Below are positions 7,580 through 15,398 of a stretch of DNA of 60,753 nt, one piece after another. Source of the stretch: an uncultured Ruminococcus sp. GTDB lineage: Bacteria; Bacillota; Clostridia; Oscillospirales; Acutalibacteraceae. A program made the translations under genes and the position numbers. The stretch is taken from contig CACZYF010000004.1 of NCBI GenBank assembly GCA_902785355.1, forward strand, positions 1 through 60,753, given 5' to 3'. Below the pieces are notes generated by a model. That model was not told where the DNA came from. It saw only the letters and a list, made by a program, of their open reading frames with translations, and did not search any database. Each line of letters starts with the position of its first letter. Within the stretch, counting starts at the first letter, position 1.

Positions 7580-8578
7580 TTGAGTAAGGGTAATTTTTCT
7601 GTTGAAGCCTCCGAGCCGATGAAAGATTTTTTATATTATTTGCAAACGGTCAAAGGCCGTTCGCCGTCGACGGTCGACGAATACTATAATGATCTTCGAT
7701 TGTTCTTTCGGTTTATCAAGCAGCGCAAGCGTCTGGTGCCTGCGGATGTCCCCTATCAGGATATCCCTGTCGATGACGTTGATATCGAGCTGATCTCATC
7801 CGTCACGCTGACCGACGGCTATGAGTTTATGAATTACCTGCTTCGTGAACGCAAGAACGACAAAGCCGCGCGTGCGCGCCGCACGACCAGTATCAAGTCA
7901 TTCTACAGCTATCTGACCGATAAAAAGCATGCTTTGAAGGTTGATCCGCTGAAGGATCTGGAGCGTCCGAACGCCCGTGAGAAGAATCCTCTGCCAAAAT
8001 ACCTGACTCTCGAACAAAGCATCGAACTGCTGAACGCGGTCGACGGCAAGTTCAAGGAGCGCGATTACTGCATCCTGACCTTCTTCCTCAACTGCGGTAT
8101 GCGATTGGCGGAGCTGGTCTCGATGGATTATCCCGATATTCGCTCCGATCACACGGCTCAGATCATCGGTAAGGGCAACAAAAAGCGTATCATTTACCTG
8201 AATGACGCCTGTATCTCAGCCTTTGAAGCGTATATGAAGGTACGTCCTGTCGAGGGTGTTCGCGCTCAGGATAAGTATGCTCTCTTCCTCTCTTCTCAGA
8301 AGCGCCGTATCTCGCGCGAAATGGTGCAGAAGATCGTTTATAAATACCTCGATAAGATCGGCTTGGATTCGCAGGGATACTCGGTGCATAAGCTGCGCCA
8401 TACCGCCGCCACACTGATGTATCAGCACGGCAACGTCGATATTCGCGTGTTGAAGGATGTACTGGGTCACGAGAACCTGAGCACGACCGAGATCTATACG
8501 CACCTCGATTCCTCTCAGATCGAAGCCGCTGCAAAGAGCAATCCTCTCTCTAAGGTCAAGCCGAAATCGGGAAAATAA
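7580..8578 (+). CDS. XerC/XerD-type tyrosine recombinase
   Basis: 332 residues. An N-terminal SAM-like core-binding domain (residues about 12-120) precedes the catalytic domain. All catalytic residues are visible: R175 (NCGMR), K198 (GKGNK), H270 and R273 (HKLRH), H297 (LGHENL) and the nucleophile Y306 (IYTHL). The start is a TTG with GAGGTGA eight bases upstream. Xer enzymes resolve chromosome dimers; this one fits in length and has no phage genes around it, so a housekeeping Xer role is more likely than prophage integration. Pairs of REP-like elements flank it on both sides. I see no dif site. Confidence 0.85.
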   Translation: MSKGNFSVEASEPMKDFLYYLQTVKGRSPSTVDEYYNDLRLFFRFIKQRKRLVPADVPYQDIPVDDVDIELISSVTLTDGYEFMNYLLRERKNDKAARARRTTSIKSFYSYLTDKKHALKVDPLKDLERPNAREKNPLPKYLTLEQSIELLNAVDGKFKERDYCILTFFLNCGMRLAELVSMDYPDIRSDHTAQIIGKGNKKRIIYLNDACISAFEAYMKVRPVEGVRAQDKYALFLSSQKRRISREMVQKIVYKYLDKIGLDSQGYSVHKLRHTAATLMYQHGNVDIRVLKDVLGHENLSTTEIYTHLDSSQIEAAAKSNPLSKVKPKSGK

Positions 8579-8585
8579 AGAGGTC

Positions 8586-8621
8586 GAGATTGCCACAGCT
8601 CTATCGAGCTTCGCAATGACG
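8586..8621. repeat. REP-like element, copy 3
   Basis: A near-identical copy of the element at 7427, with TATC in the loop. It begins eight bases after the recombinase stop codon. Confidence 0.7.
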
Positions 8622-8634
8622 TATTTGATAGGTC

Positions 8635-8669
8635 GAGATTGCCACAGCTCTGCCAAGCTTCGTAATGAT
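8635..8669. repeat. REP-like element, copy 4
   Basis: A diverged copy (TGCCAAGCTTCGTAATGAT in its 3' half), 49 bases after the start of copy 3, so the recombinase is bracketed by two tandem pairs. Confidence 0.65.
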
Positions 8670-8706
8670 ATTTGTATTTACCGGTAATTCTCACGTACAC
8701 CGTAGT

Positions 8707-8750
8707 AAAAAACTCCCCGCTGTGAGTTGATCACGGCAGGGAGATTTTTG
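8707..8750. terminator. Bidirectional terminator between recombinase and lipoprotein genes
   Basis: The arms ctccccgctgtga and tcacggcagggag form a stem flanked by AAAAA on the left and TTTTTG on the right. It can end both the rightward recombinase and the leftward ABC/lipoprotein transcript. Confidence 0.75.
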
Positions 8751-8758
8751 TTTTTCGG

Positions 8759-9592
8759 TTATCCTTCCTGATGAACGGCGTCTTCCGGCTGCGGCTCGTT
8801 TATCTCGGGTTCATATCCGATACGCCAGCGGATATTCTCATCTGTAAAGCCGTTGGGATTTTGGTCAAAGATATCTTCGATCATCTTTTCATCCTCGCCC
8901 TTGAACTGATAGATACAGTTTTCCATATAGGTTTTACCGTCCCAGAAGCAGTACTTCGACCCGTCGCGGAAGATATAATAGGTCGTGTAAGCGTCCGTCA
9001 GCAGCATATCCTTATCGCATACAGACAGCCGAATGGTTTTGATATCATACGCACCGTCGCTGAGCTCCGTGTACTTGAACTTATCTTTATCGGGAGCATT
9101 CAGCGCCTTATTGATCACCGCGATCTGCTTATCATCCAGCATGACGTATTTCGTCGGAGCATAGTCTCCGTCTCCATCCCATGCATCAAAATCACTGTAA
9201 TTGAAAAAGTAACGGTCAAGCTCAGCACTGTCTACCGCTTTCTTCACGGCGTCATATTGATCGCCGCGCACATAAGAGCGGTTGTTGCTGTATTTCAGAA
9301 TAGTGAAATCCTTGTTCGTGAATATCTGGTCGCCGAAGCTCGACGCGAGCAGAACGGGAACATCGGGAGTTGTGACATAATACACATCACTGCTGTCGTA
9401 ATCAATAATGAACTCGTACTTACCGATATCCATTTTACGGTACTCGTTGTCCCGGAAGGTAATGACGGATTTATCCTCGTTGTATATCGCGCGGTTTGCC
9501 TTCGCTTCATCCAAGGCGTTACAGGAGCAGAGCGAGAAGGTGGTCAGAACAGCGCATAGTATCAGCGCAGAAAGTTGAAATAATCGTTTCAT
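8759..9592 (-). CDS. Putative lipoprotein of a YtrA-type ABC operon
   Basis: 277 residues with a lipoprotein signal peptide: KR, a hydrophobic core, then the lipobox L21-C-S-C24. The rest is hydrophilic and rich in Asp, Tyr and Lys, with an acidic tail. No domain is recognised. It is the last gene of the leftward GntR-ATPase-permease operon, 13 bases after the permease stop, so it may be an accessory extracytoplasmic component of that transporter or a co-induced envelope protein. A strong terminator follows. Confidence 0.65.
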   Translation of the reverse strand: MKRLFQLSALILCAVLTTFSLCSCNALDEAKANRAIYNEDKSVITFRDNEYRKMDIGKYEFIIDYDSSDVYYVTTPDVPVLLASSFGDQIFTNKDFTILKYSNNRSYVRGDQYDAVKKAVDSAELDRYFFNYSDFDAWDGDGDYAPTKYVMLDDKQIAVINKALNAPDKDKFKYTELSDGAYDIKTIRLSVCDKDMLLTDAYTTYYIFRDGSKYCFWDGKTYMENCIYQFKGEDEKMIEDIFDQNPNGFTDENIRWRIGYEPEINEPQPEDAVHQEG

Positions 9593-9605
9593 CCTCTCCC
9601 CTCCT

Positions 9606-10445
9606 TTAGGTCAAATTGAGCTTTTTGCCCATGATAAATCTGGTCAGCGCGAAATAAACGACCGAGGCGATCGCGTATATGACAATACCGAACCACAAGA
9701 CAAAATGAACAGCGGACGAGTAGTTGTCGAACCATTCGCCAAGTTCAATAATCCAATTGGCTCCTATAGCTACCATCGCGATGAAGATGGTGCCGATGAT
9801 CTGTTTTGCAACATAAATGCCGAAGAACGCGCCGAAGGCAAGCAGAATCTTGCGCTTCTTTGCGAACTGTCCGACGGAGATACAGAAATACAGCTTGAGG
9901 TACATTGTGATCAACGTGATCAGCAACAAAAGTCCCGCTTCGACGATGTACAGTACGCCTTCTGCTCCCGCGGTACTGAAGAACTTTCCGACGAGAAAAC
10001 CGAACGCCTTGAATATCTCGATATTCACCTCGCCGAGCGTGATGACCATAAACGAGAGGAATATCGCGAACAGCGTACCGACGAAGAAGATCAGTGAGTT
10101 GAGCAGCTTCGCGAAGATATGCTGGGCGGGCGTAACCGGCAGCGTGTGATTCAGATAGCCCTCATTCGTGTACATGCCCTGATAGAATCGCACGATCGCT
10201 ACAATCACGGTAAGGATCAGAGCGGTCACGATCGCGATACCGTACAGCACCATGGAAGATACAAAGAAGGTGTTATATACAGCGTGTGCGTTTCGGGAAG
10301 CCTCAGAAGCGTCAACACCGATCGAAGCCGGTTCAAACAGCTGTACGATACGGTTGAGCGCCGCGATACCGATAACGATCAGCTGAACCGGAAGGATGAG
10401 CCGGATAAATGACTGAAAGTCGTATTTTATCAGCTTGCTTACCAT
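9606..10445 (-). CDS. ABC transporter permease
   Basis: 279 residues with about six hydrophobic segments, among them residues 17-31, 57-87, 106-133, 164-185 and two near the C-terminus (IYVAKQIIGTIFIAMVAIG; VLWFGIVIYAIASVVYF). It resembles the ABC-2-like permeases found with YtrA-type regulators. The start overlaps the end of the ATPase gene by seven bases, so the two are co-translated. The substrate is unknown; related operons respond to cell-wall-active peptides. Confidence 0.75.
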   Translation of the reverse strand: MVSKLIKYDFQSFIRLILPVQLIVIGIAALNRIVQLFEPASIGVDASEASRNAHAVYNTFFVSSMVLYGIAIVTALILTVIVAIVRFYQGMYTNEGYLNHTLPVTPAQHIFAKLLNSLIFFVGTLFAIFLSFMVITLGEVNIEIFKAFGFLVGKFFSTAGAEGVLYIVEAGLLLLITLITMYLKLYFCISVGQFAKKRKILLAFGAFFGIYVAKQIIGTIFIAMVAIGANWIIELGEWFDNYSSAVHFVLWFGIVIYAIASVVYFALTRFIMGKKLNLT

Positions 10446-11137
10446 CTGAACACCTCCCTGAAATACTCGTCGACGCTCATGTTATGCTGAGAGCGGATGC
10501 TATCGACAGAATCGTGCAAGGTTATCATGCCGTTTTGGATAAAGATCACCTCATCCAACACCGATTCGATATCGGAGATCAGATGAGTCGAGATCAGCAC
10601 CGAAGCGGCGGGATTGTAGTTATTGATAATGGTTGAGATGATGTAGTCGCGGGTAGCGGGATCAACACCGGCGATCGGCTCATCAAGCACATACAGCATT
10701 GCGTTACGACTCATCACCAGAATCAAGCAGACCTTCTCCTTGTTGCCCTTAGAGAGCGTTTTCAAGCGAAGCTTACGGTCGATCCCGAGTCTTGATATCA
10801 TCTCATAAGCAAGCTGAGGACGGAAATCAGCGTAAAAGTCGGTGAACATATCAACGATCTGTTCGACCGTCATCCAGTTGTTGAGGTAACTGACGTCGGG
10901 CAGATAGCTGACGAGCTGCTTCGTCGTCATACAGGGCGCCAACCCGTTGACGGTAATGGTGCCGGACGTAGGCTGCAGCAAGCCGTTGATCATCTTGATC
11001 AGCGTGGTTTTACCGGCACCGTTGGGACCTAAAAGGCCAATGATCCTTCCGCTTTCTATCGAAAGAGAAAGGTTATCGAGCGCTCTGAGTCCGCCGTAGT
11101 TCTTGGTAAGACCGACGCAGCGTAATATCTCACTCAT
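10439..11137 (-). CDS. ABC transporter ATP-binding protein
   Basis: 232 residues, a complete nucleotide-binding domain: Walker A GPNGAGKTT near residue 40, Q-loop region, the signature as LSKGNKEK rather than LSGGQ, Walker B LYVLDEP near residue 155, D-loop (AGVDPATRD) and switch histidine (STH). The SKGN signature is typical of YtrB/BcrA-like export ATPases. The start overlaps the regulator gene by eight bases and its end overlaps the permease, so the three form a tightly coupled unit. Confidence 0.88.
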   Translation of the reverse strand: MSEILRCVGLTKNYGGLRALDNLSLSIESGRIIGLLGPNGAGKTTLIKMINGLLQPTSGTITVNGLAPCMTTKQLVSYLPDVSYLNNWMTVEQIVDMFTDFYADFRPQLAYEMISRLGIDRKLRLKTLSKGNKEKVCLILVMSRNAMLYVLDEPIAGVDPATRDYIISTIINNYNPAASVLISTHLISDIESVLDEVIFIQNGMITLHDSVDSIRSQHNMSVDEYFREVFRW

Positions 11138-11492
11138 AACGAAACTCCTTTATGATATTGATAATATCCTTTTTGCCAAGTCCCAGCGACTCCATGTCGT
11201 TGAGATAAGCAACGGTTTTGGAATGAACCAATTCGTCAAAAACATTCTTCGCGACATCGACGTTATCGCTGACATACCATCCCGCGCCTCTGCGCGAATA
11301 GATCACGCCCTGCTGTTCAAGCATCTCAAAGGATTTCTGGACGGTATTCGGGGTCACGCCGGCATTCAGCGCGACGTCGCGAACGGACATCAGCCTGTCC
11401 CCCGCGCCGATCTCACCCGACGCGATCAGAACGCACAGCTTCTCGGCGATCTGCGGACATATCGGACGTTTTTTATCCAACAGCCAATTCAT
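11130..11492 (-). CDS. GntR-family regulator, YtrA subfamily
   Basis: 120 residues: an N-terminal winged helix (IAEKLCVLIASGEIGAGDRLMSVRDVALNAGVTPNTVQKSFEMLEQQG) and a short C-terminal dimerisation tail of about 40 residues, the size of YtrA rather than of FadR or HutC types. YtrA regulators repress their own ABC operon until a cell-envelope stress signal arrives. Here the promoter -10 lies within a palindrome just upstream, as expected for autorepression. The ribosome-binding site is AGGAGGAATGAT before ATG. Confidence 0.87.
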   Translation of the reverse strand: MNWLLDKKRPICPQIAEKLCVLIASGEIGAGDRLMSVRDVALNAGVTPNTVQKSFEMLEQQGVIYSRRGAGWYVSDNVDVAKNVFDELVHSKTVAYLNDMESLGLGKKDIINIIKEFRYE

Positions 11493-11505
11493 ATCATTCC
11501 TCCTG

Positions 11506-11553
11506 ACTGTATTATTGTATTACTACAGTAACACAATTTATAAGCTATGTCAA
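11506..11553 (-). promoter_or_regulatory. Promoter with overlapping GntR operator
   Basis: On the minus strand TTGACA (11548-11553) and TACTGT (11525-11530) are 17 bp apart. The -10 is embedded in a palindrome at 11506-11529 with outer arms ACTGTA/TACAGT and further inner symmetry. A repressor bound there would block the promoter of the regulator-ABC operon. Confidence 0.6.
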
Positions 11554-11611
11554 GAGGACTTTTACTACAAAATTGTAATCATTCGGGATGTCGAATTTCT
11601 TTAAACAAGAG

Positions 11612-11646
11612 TAAAAAAGCAGCCTCCCCTACCCCGGGAAGGCTGC
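11612..11646 (-). terminator. Terminator of the F420-ligase-like gene
   Basis: Read leftward, GCAGCCT pairs with AGGCTGC around a GC-rich loop and is followed by TTTTTTAC. Confidence 0.8.
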
Positions 11647-11667
11647 GCCTGAATATTATTAACTTGA

Positions 11668-12867
11668 TCAGTCGTTGGTATAGTTATCGAAGTAGCCCTG
11701 CACCAGTACGACGGGCGTACCCTTATCGCCGGAGCCGGAGGTCAGATCGCACAGCGAGCCGATCAGGTCGGTCAGCTGACGGGGCGTCGTGCCCTGAGAA
11801 GCCATATTACCGACGAGGTTCGCGTCCTTGGTCTTGATGCTCTGTGAGATCGCGGCTTTCAGCTCGTCGCCGCTGAGCTCCTTGAAGTCATTATCAGCCA
11901 GGTACTTGAGTTTAAGCTCGTTCGGCGTACCGATCAGACCGTCGGTATGAGCGGGAGATACGACCGGATCGGCGAGCTCCCAGATCTTGCCCTGAGGATC
12001 CTTGAAGGCGCCGTCGCCGTATATCATGACCTCAACATGCTTGCCGGTAGCGTCGAGTATCTTCTTCTGAATGTCCTCAACCAGCGGCTGAGCGTTCTGC
12101 GGGAAAAGCTTGACGGTGTCTTCGGTGGACTTGTTGGAGCCTAAGAGACCGTAATTCTCGTTATAGCCCGAGCCGTCTACGGGAGCGTTCATGATATCAT
12201 CGAGACCCAGTACGATCTTGGCGCCCGCGTCCTTTAAGATGCGCTTGGTGCGCTTACGGGTATGGATATCGCAGGTGAGTACGGTATCGGTGTACTCGAG
12301 GATGGTCTTGGGACGGTTGGCGAAGATGATCTCAACCTCTGCCCCGCTCTCCTTGATCAGATTCGCGTAATAATCGACGTAATCTACGCCGGTGAACTCA
12401 TGCTTATTCACGCCGAAGAGCTCGCGGTACTTCTCGAGTGTCAATACGTCGCTGTAGGGATTCACGCCTGCTTCGTCGATCTTATCGATGGATACGAGCT
12501 CATTACCGACCTCATCGGACGGATAAGACAGCATCAGCACGATCTTCTTACAGCCCATCGCGATACCGCGCAGGCAGATTGCAAAACGGTTACGGGACAG
12601 GATCGGGAAGATCACGCCTACCGTACCGCCGCCGAGCTTCGCCTTGACGTCGTCGGCAATATTCTGAACCGTGGCATAGTTGCCCTGAGCGCGTGCGACG
12701 ATCGACTCGGTGACAGCGATCACGTCGCGGTCACGCAGAGAGAAGCCCTCGCTGTCTGCGGCTGCAAGCACGCTGTCGGTCACGATCGAAGCGAGATCGT
12801 CACCGGTACGGATAATGGGACAGCGGATACCGCGGGATACGGTACCGACCAATCTTTCGTTACTCAT
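11668..12867 (-). CDS. F420-0:L-glutamate ligase (CofE)-like protein
   Basis: 399 residues, cytoplasmic. The N-terminal half resembles the F420_ligase family (PF01996): IRTGDDLASIV, then RDVIAVTESIVARAQGN and an acidic-rich nucleotide-binding region. In F420-producing organisms CofE adds gamma-linked glutamates to the cofactor; clostridia of this type are not known to make F420, and no other cofactor genes lie here. It is therefore more likely a related amide ligase of unknown substrate. It stands alone, with a good ribosome-binding site (AAAGGAG), a possible -10 at 12914-12919 and its own terminator. The family call is by resemblance only. Confidence 0.7.
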   Translation of the reverse strand: MSNERLVGTVSRGIRCPIIRTGDDLASIVTDSVLAAADSEGFSLRDRDVIAVTESIVARAQGNYATVQNIADDVKAKLGGGTVGVIFPILSRNRFAICLRGIAMGCKKIVLMLSYPSDEVGNELVSIDKIDEAGVNPYSDVLTLEKYRELFGVNKHEFTGVDYVDYYANLIKESGAEVEIIFANRPKTILEYTDTVLTCDIHTRKRTKRILKDAGAKIVLGLDDIMNAPVDGSGYNENYGLLGSNKSTEDTVKLFPQNAQPLVEDIQKKILDATGKHVEVMIYGDGAFKDPQGKIWELADPVVSPAHTDGLIGTPNELKLKYLADNDFKELSGDELKAAISQSIKTKDANLVGNMASQGTTPRQLTDLIGSLCDLTSGSGDKGTPVVLVQGYFDNYTND

Positions 12868-13020
12868 TTTGATTTACTCCTTTAACAGTTTACTAAATGA
12901 AAGCCAAAGAGTATTATAATGTCAGAAGAATCATTTTTAATTGCAAATTAGAATTATAATGCCTAAATTCATGAAAGCTCGATTCATAATGTATATTTAC
13001 GCATTAATTCCCGATGATTA

Positions 13021-13049
13021 TTGACATTTTATGGTGCGCTCGATATAGT
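13021..13049 (+). promoter_or_regulatory. Promoter of the dockerin protein gene
   Basis: TTGACA and TATAGT are separated by 17 bp, with GGTGAT before the ATG at 13068. The gap 12868-13020 is AT-rich and holds nothing else I can identify beyond the possible -10 for the leftward gene. Confidence 0.65.
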
Positions 13050-13067
13050 TATATATGGTGATAATAT

Positions 13068-14276
13068 ATGCTAACATTCAAGAGAATCATCAGTATAGTT
13101 TTAATGATCGTCATGGTATTGAGTGTGAATACACTCTCTGCTATCAATGTATCTGCCGCGAAAGCAGGCGATTCGTTTAAGGGTAGGACGGTCTGTGATG
13201 CGCTCGGTATGGACGGAGCTGCGTATATGAACTGGCTGCTCAGTCACGAGTACGACAATTATTATCTGGGTACTCCCTATCGTCCTTACGACCATCGTAA
13301 TCCCAACGGCGACTGTAAGGGCGCATACGGAACCTTAGACATCAAAGGTCAGCCCGGGATGAACTGCATGGGCTTTGTATGGCATGTTTTGTATAAGGCG
13401 ACTGCATACAGCAACGGGAATCAGGCAGCGGTCAATAAGTCGATGGGACGGTTATCCTTCTATCGCGGATTGAATATCACGCGCCGATACTTCACCAATA
13501 AGCAGGAGATGCTCGATTCGGGATATGCCGAAAAGGGCGATATTATATGGATGATCCTCGACCAGAACGAAAACGTCAACAATCAGTATGATCACACGGG
13601 CATCTACTGGGGCGACGGTCACAGCGACGTGCTGTGGCATTCCAACACCGTAACGGGAGGTCAGGGCTCGTGTAACGCGATCTCGGCAATTTATCCGATG
13701 AAGGATCGCAACACCATGTATATCGTGCTGAAGGTCGGCGCGGTCACGCTGGATACGCCGAAGCTGATCTCTGCGGTCAATACCGAGGATGGGATCGAGG
13801 TCAAGTGGGACAAGGTGGACGGAGCGGCTCGCTACCGCTATTATGTCCGCGAGAACGATACATGGAAACGCCTCGGAGATACGACCGATACATCGTTTGT
13901 CTACAAAGACGCCGCAGTCGGAGAGAAATGTACATTTACGGTTCGGTGCGTTACCGCGTGTAACAAAGGCTTCACCAGCATGTTTGACGCAGACGGGATC
14001 ACCTGTACGCGCGGAGAAAGTACAGAACCGGCAACAGAGCCACAGAAAAGCTTCTTACTAGGAGACGCGGACTGCGACGGCGTAATCACCGTTGCAGACG
14101 CAACAATCATTCAGCGTTATTTAGCTGAAATGGACGTGCCTGTATTCATCGAAACCGCTGCCGACGCAGATGAAGACGGAACGGTTGACGCGATGGACGC
14201 AGCCGTGATCCGGCGCCTCGTCGCGGGCTTACAAAGCTTTCCGAATATCGGCACTCCTGTGGAGAGCACAGAATAG
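13068..14276 (+). CDS. Secreted NlpC/P60-like protein with a dockerin-like domain
   Basis: 402 residues. A signal peptide covers about residues 1-31 (cleavage after VSA-A is plausible). Residues about 40-225 resemble an NlpC/P60- or CHAP-type cysteine peptidase, with candidate nucleophile C100 (GMNCMGF) and H176 (YDHTGIYWG). Residues about 229-315 look like a fibronectin type III domain. After a TEPATEPQ linker, residues 330-387 hold two EF-hand-like repeats, DADCDGVITVAD and DADEDGTVDAMD, each followed by a helix with paired Arg or Ile-Arg residues, the pattern of a type I dockerin. It is therefore probably docked to a cohesin-bearing scaffold outside the cell. Peptidoglycan cleavage is inferred from fold resemblance. 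It is a single-gene unit with its own promoter and terminator. Confidence 0.75.
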   Translation: MLTFKRIISIVLMIVMVLSVNTLSAINVSAAKAGDSFKGRTVCDALGMDGAAYMNWLLSHEYDNYYLGTPYRPYDHRNPNGDCKGAYGTLDIKGQPGMNCMGFVWHVLYKATAYSNGNQAAVNKSMGRLSFYRGLNITRRYFTNKQEMLDSGYAEKGDIIWMILDQNENVNNQYDHTGIYWGDGHSDVLWHSNTVTGGQGSCNAISAIYPMKDRNTMYIVLKVGAVTLDTPKLISAVNTEDGIEVKWDKVDGAARYRYYVRENDTWKRLGDTTDTSFVYKDAAVGEKCTFTVRCVTACNKGFTSMFDADGITCTRGESTEPATEPQKSFLLGDADCDGVITVADATIIQRYLAEMDVPVFIETAADADEDGTVDAMDAAVIRRLVAGLQSFPNIGTPVESTE

Positions 14277-14380
14277 CCGGTAAGAGTATGTATCGGACTG
14301 TATCGCTGATTATTCCAAGGTCAACTGATAATCTTCTCCCCTTTCCTATCTCATCTTTTATTCTTTCGACATATACAAAA

Positions 14381-14418
14381 GCAACGATCCCTCCGCAAAC
14401 CAGCAGAGGGATCGTTGC
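14381..14418. terminator. Hairpin after the dockerin protein gene
   Basis: A perfect 13-bp stem, gcaacgatccctc with gagggatcgttgc, about 105 bases after the stop. T-richness afterwards is weak on both strands, so termination is likely but not certain. The rest of 14277-14547 shows no gene. Confidence 0.6.
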
Positions 14419-14547
14419 TACGTATTTTGATGTTGTACGTAAAAAGGTATAACGATTTTTGAATTGGAACAAAAGAAATACTTATCTTATAAAAATAGTA
14501 ACCAGTTGTTTTAGTAATATCGTAGAACCACAGTATTACTGATGTCT

Positions 14548-15153
14548 TTAATGTATGACCGCTTGATTGCGTTTAGACGTGCCATTCACCTTATAGAGAA
14601 ACAGTGGAATAAATGTAAAAAATGCAATGAATATGAAAATATGCAGAATACGCATGACGTAATCCAATACAGGCATTTGAAAAACGATCTTTCCGTCCTG
14701 ATCATATACTGTAGTCCGTAGGAAAGGAAGCTTCACCTTGTAGACAGAACCCTTTTGATCGACAAAAACACGATTACTTTTTTCGATCTCACTTTGGAGG
14801 TGATAGTCATCTTCATAATCTTTCATGTTCAAAACATTACCGTCAAGATCCATCGTAAAAAATTTATCGCTAACACTTAACAGGAGCGTATCATCACTTT
14901 GTACAGTAAAGCTATATCCTCTGGTGGTTTGCGGATAAACACTCCCTATGACTTCGCCGTTTTGATATTTTTTGATTCCCGAATCTGTGCCCACATACAG
15001 TATTCCATGTGAGTCTATTCCAAAGCCGGAATACGAATATGTGAATAAGCCTTGCATATGGATCATAAAAATCACTAATAAAAGCATAGACATAAAAAAT
15101 GAAAATAACGCAAGTGCTAATACTTGTTTTGCTGATATATCACTTTTGTTCAT
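14548..15153 (-). CDS. Membrane protein of unknown function
   Basis: 201 residues. Two membrane segments, residues about 11-35 (VLALALFSFFMSMLLLVIFM) and about 165-187 (ILHIFIFIAFFTFIPLFLY), enclose an extracytoplasmic domain of about 130 residues. That domain has propeller-like strands with regularly spaced turns: GIDSHGILYVGTDSGIKKY, TVQSDDTLLLSV, MDLDGNVLNM, VDQKGSVYKV and YDQDGKIVFQ, which look like NHL or beta-propeller blades. The coding sequence is clearly more AT-rich than its neighbours, which suggests recent acquisition or relaxed constraint. Its start overlaps the 3' end of an interrupted upstream frame. No homologue is recognised. Confidence 0.6.
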   Translation of the reverse strand: MNKSDISAKQVLALALFSFFMSMLLLVIFMIHMQGLFTYSYSGFGIDSHGILYVGTDSGIKKYQNGEVIGSVYPQTTRGYSFTVQSDDTLLLSVSDKFFTMDLDGNVLNMKDYEDDYHLQSEIEKSNRVFVDQKGSVYKVKLPFLRTTVYDQDGKIVFQMPVLDYVMRILHIFIFIAFFTFIPLFLYKVNGTSKRNQAVIH

Positions 15154-15268
15154 ATTTTGTCACCAACCCAATCAGATCGCGCATCCGAATTCTATTCCTG
15201 ATTTAATTAGGAATTTCTTTGGTTGCAGCATATAGCGGACGCAACTCTGAAAATAACTTCTGTTCCAT
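15140..15268 (-). pseudogene. Small upstream ORF with an in-frame stop
   Basis: A perfect GGAGG (15274-15278) lies five bases before an ATG that opens a frame of 21 codons, MEQKLFSELRPLYAATKEIPN. A TAA (15203-15205) interrupts it, yet the same frame then runs for 20 more codons to a TGA at 15140, overlapping the first codons of the membrane-protein gene. A single-base change of the TAA would give one 42-residue product translationally coupled to that gene. It is either a functional 21-residue peptide or a nonsense-broken small gene. The composition is AT-rich, like the gene below it. Confidence 0.5.
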
Positions 15269-15303
15269 CTTTACCTCCGCGATATCTTATTTCTTTTTCT
15301 ATG

Positions 15304-15332
15304 ATTATAACAAACAGGCTCCGATTTGTCTA
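15304..15332 (-). promoter_or_regulatory. Promoter of the small ORF and membrane protein
   Basis: On the minus strand TAGACA and TATAAT are separated by 17 bp. The -10 is extended (TGTTATAAT) and lies about 35 bases before the small ORF start. Confidence 0.6.
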
Positions 15333-15364
15333 TCAAAAACATCTTATTCATAATGCATTCAACC

Positions 15365-15385
15365 ATTATTCTAAATTAGAATAAT
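15365..15385. repeat. AT-rich palindrome
   Basis: attattcta and tagaataat form a perfect 9-bp inverted repeat with a 3-base centre, about 35 bases upstream of the promoter at 15304-15332. It could be a regulator site for the membrane-protein locus. Confidence 0.35.
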
Positions 15386-15398
15386 AAAAGAAAATCAC

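Noticed and set aside
7580-8578. A prophage or integrative element around the Xer-type recombinase
   Set aside because: No phage, relaxase or attachment repeats other than the short REP-like elements are seen, and neighbours are ordinary chromosomal genes.
13018-13067. A T-box or riboswitch before the dockerin gene
   Set aside because: The leader is only about 20 bases after the predicted promoter, too short for either.
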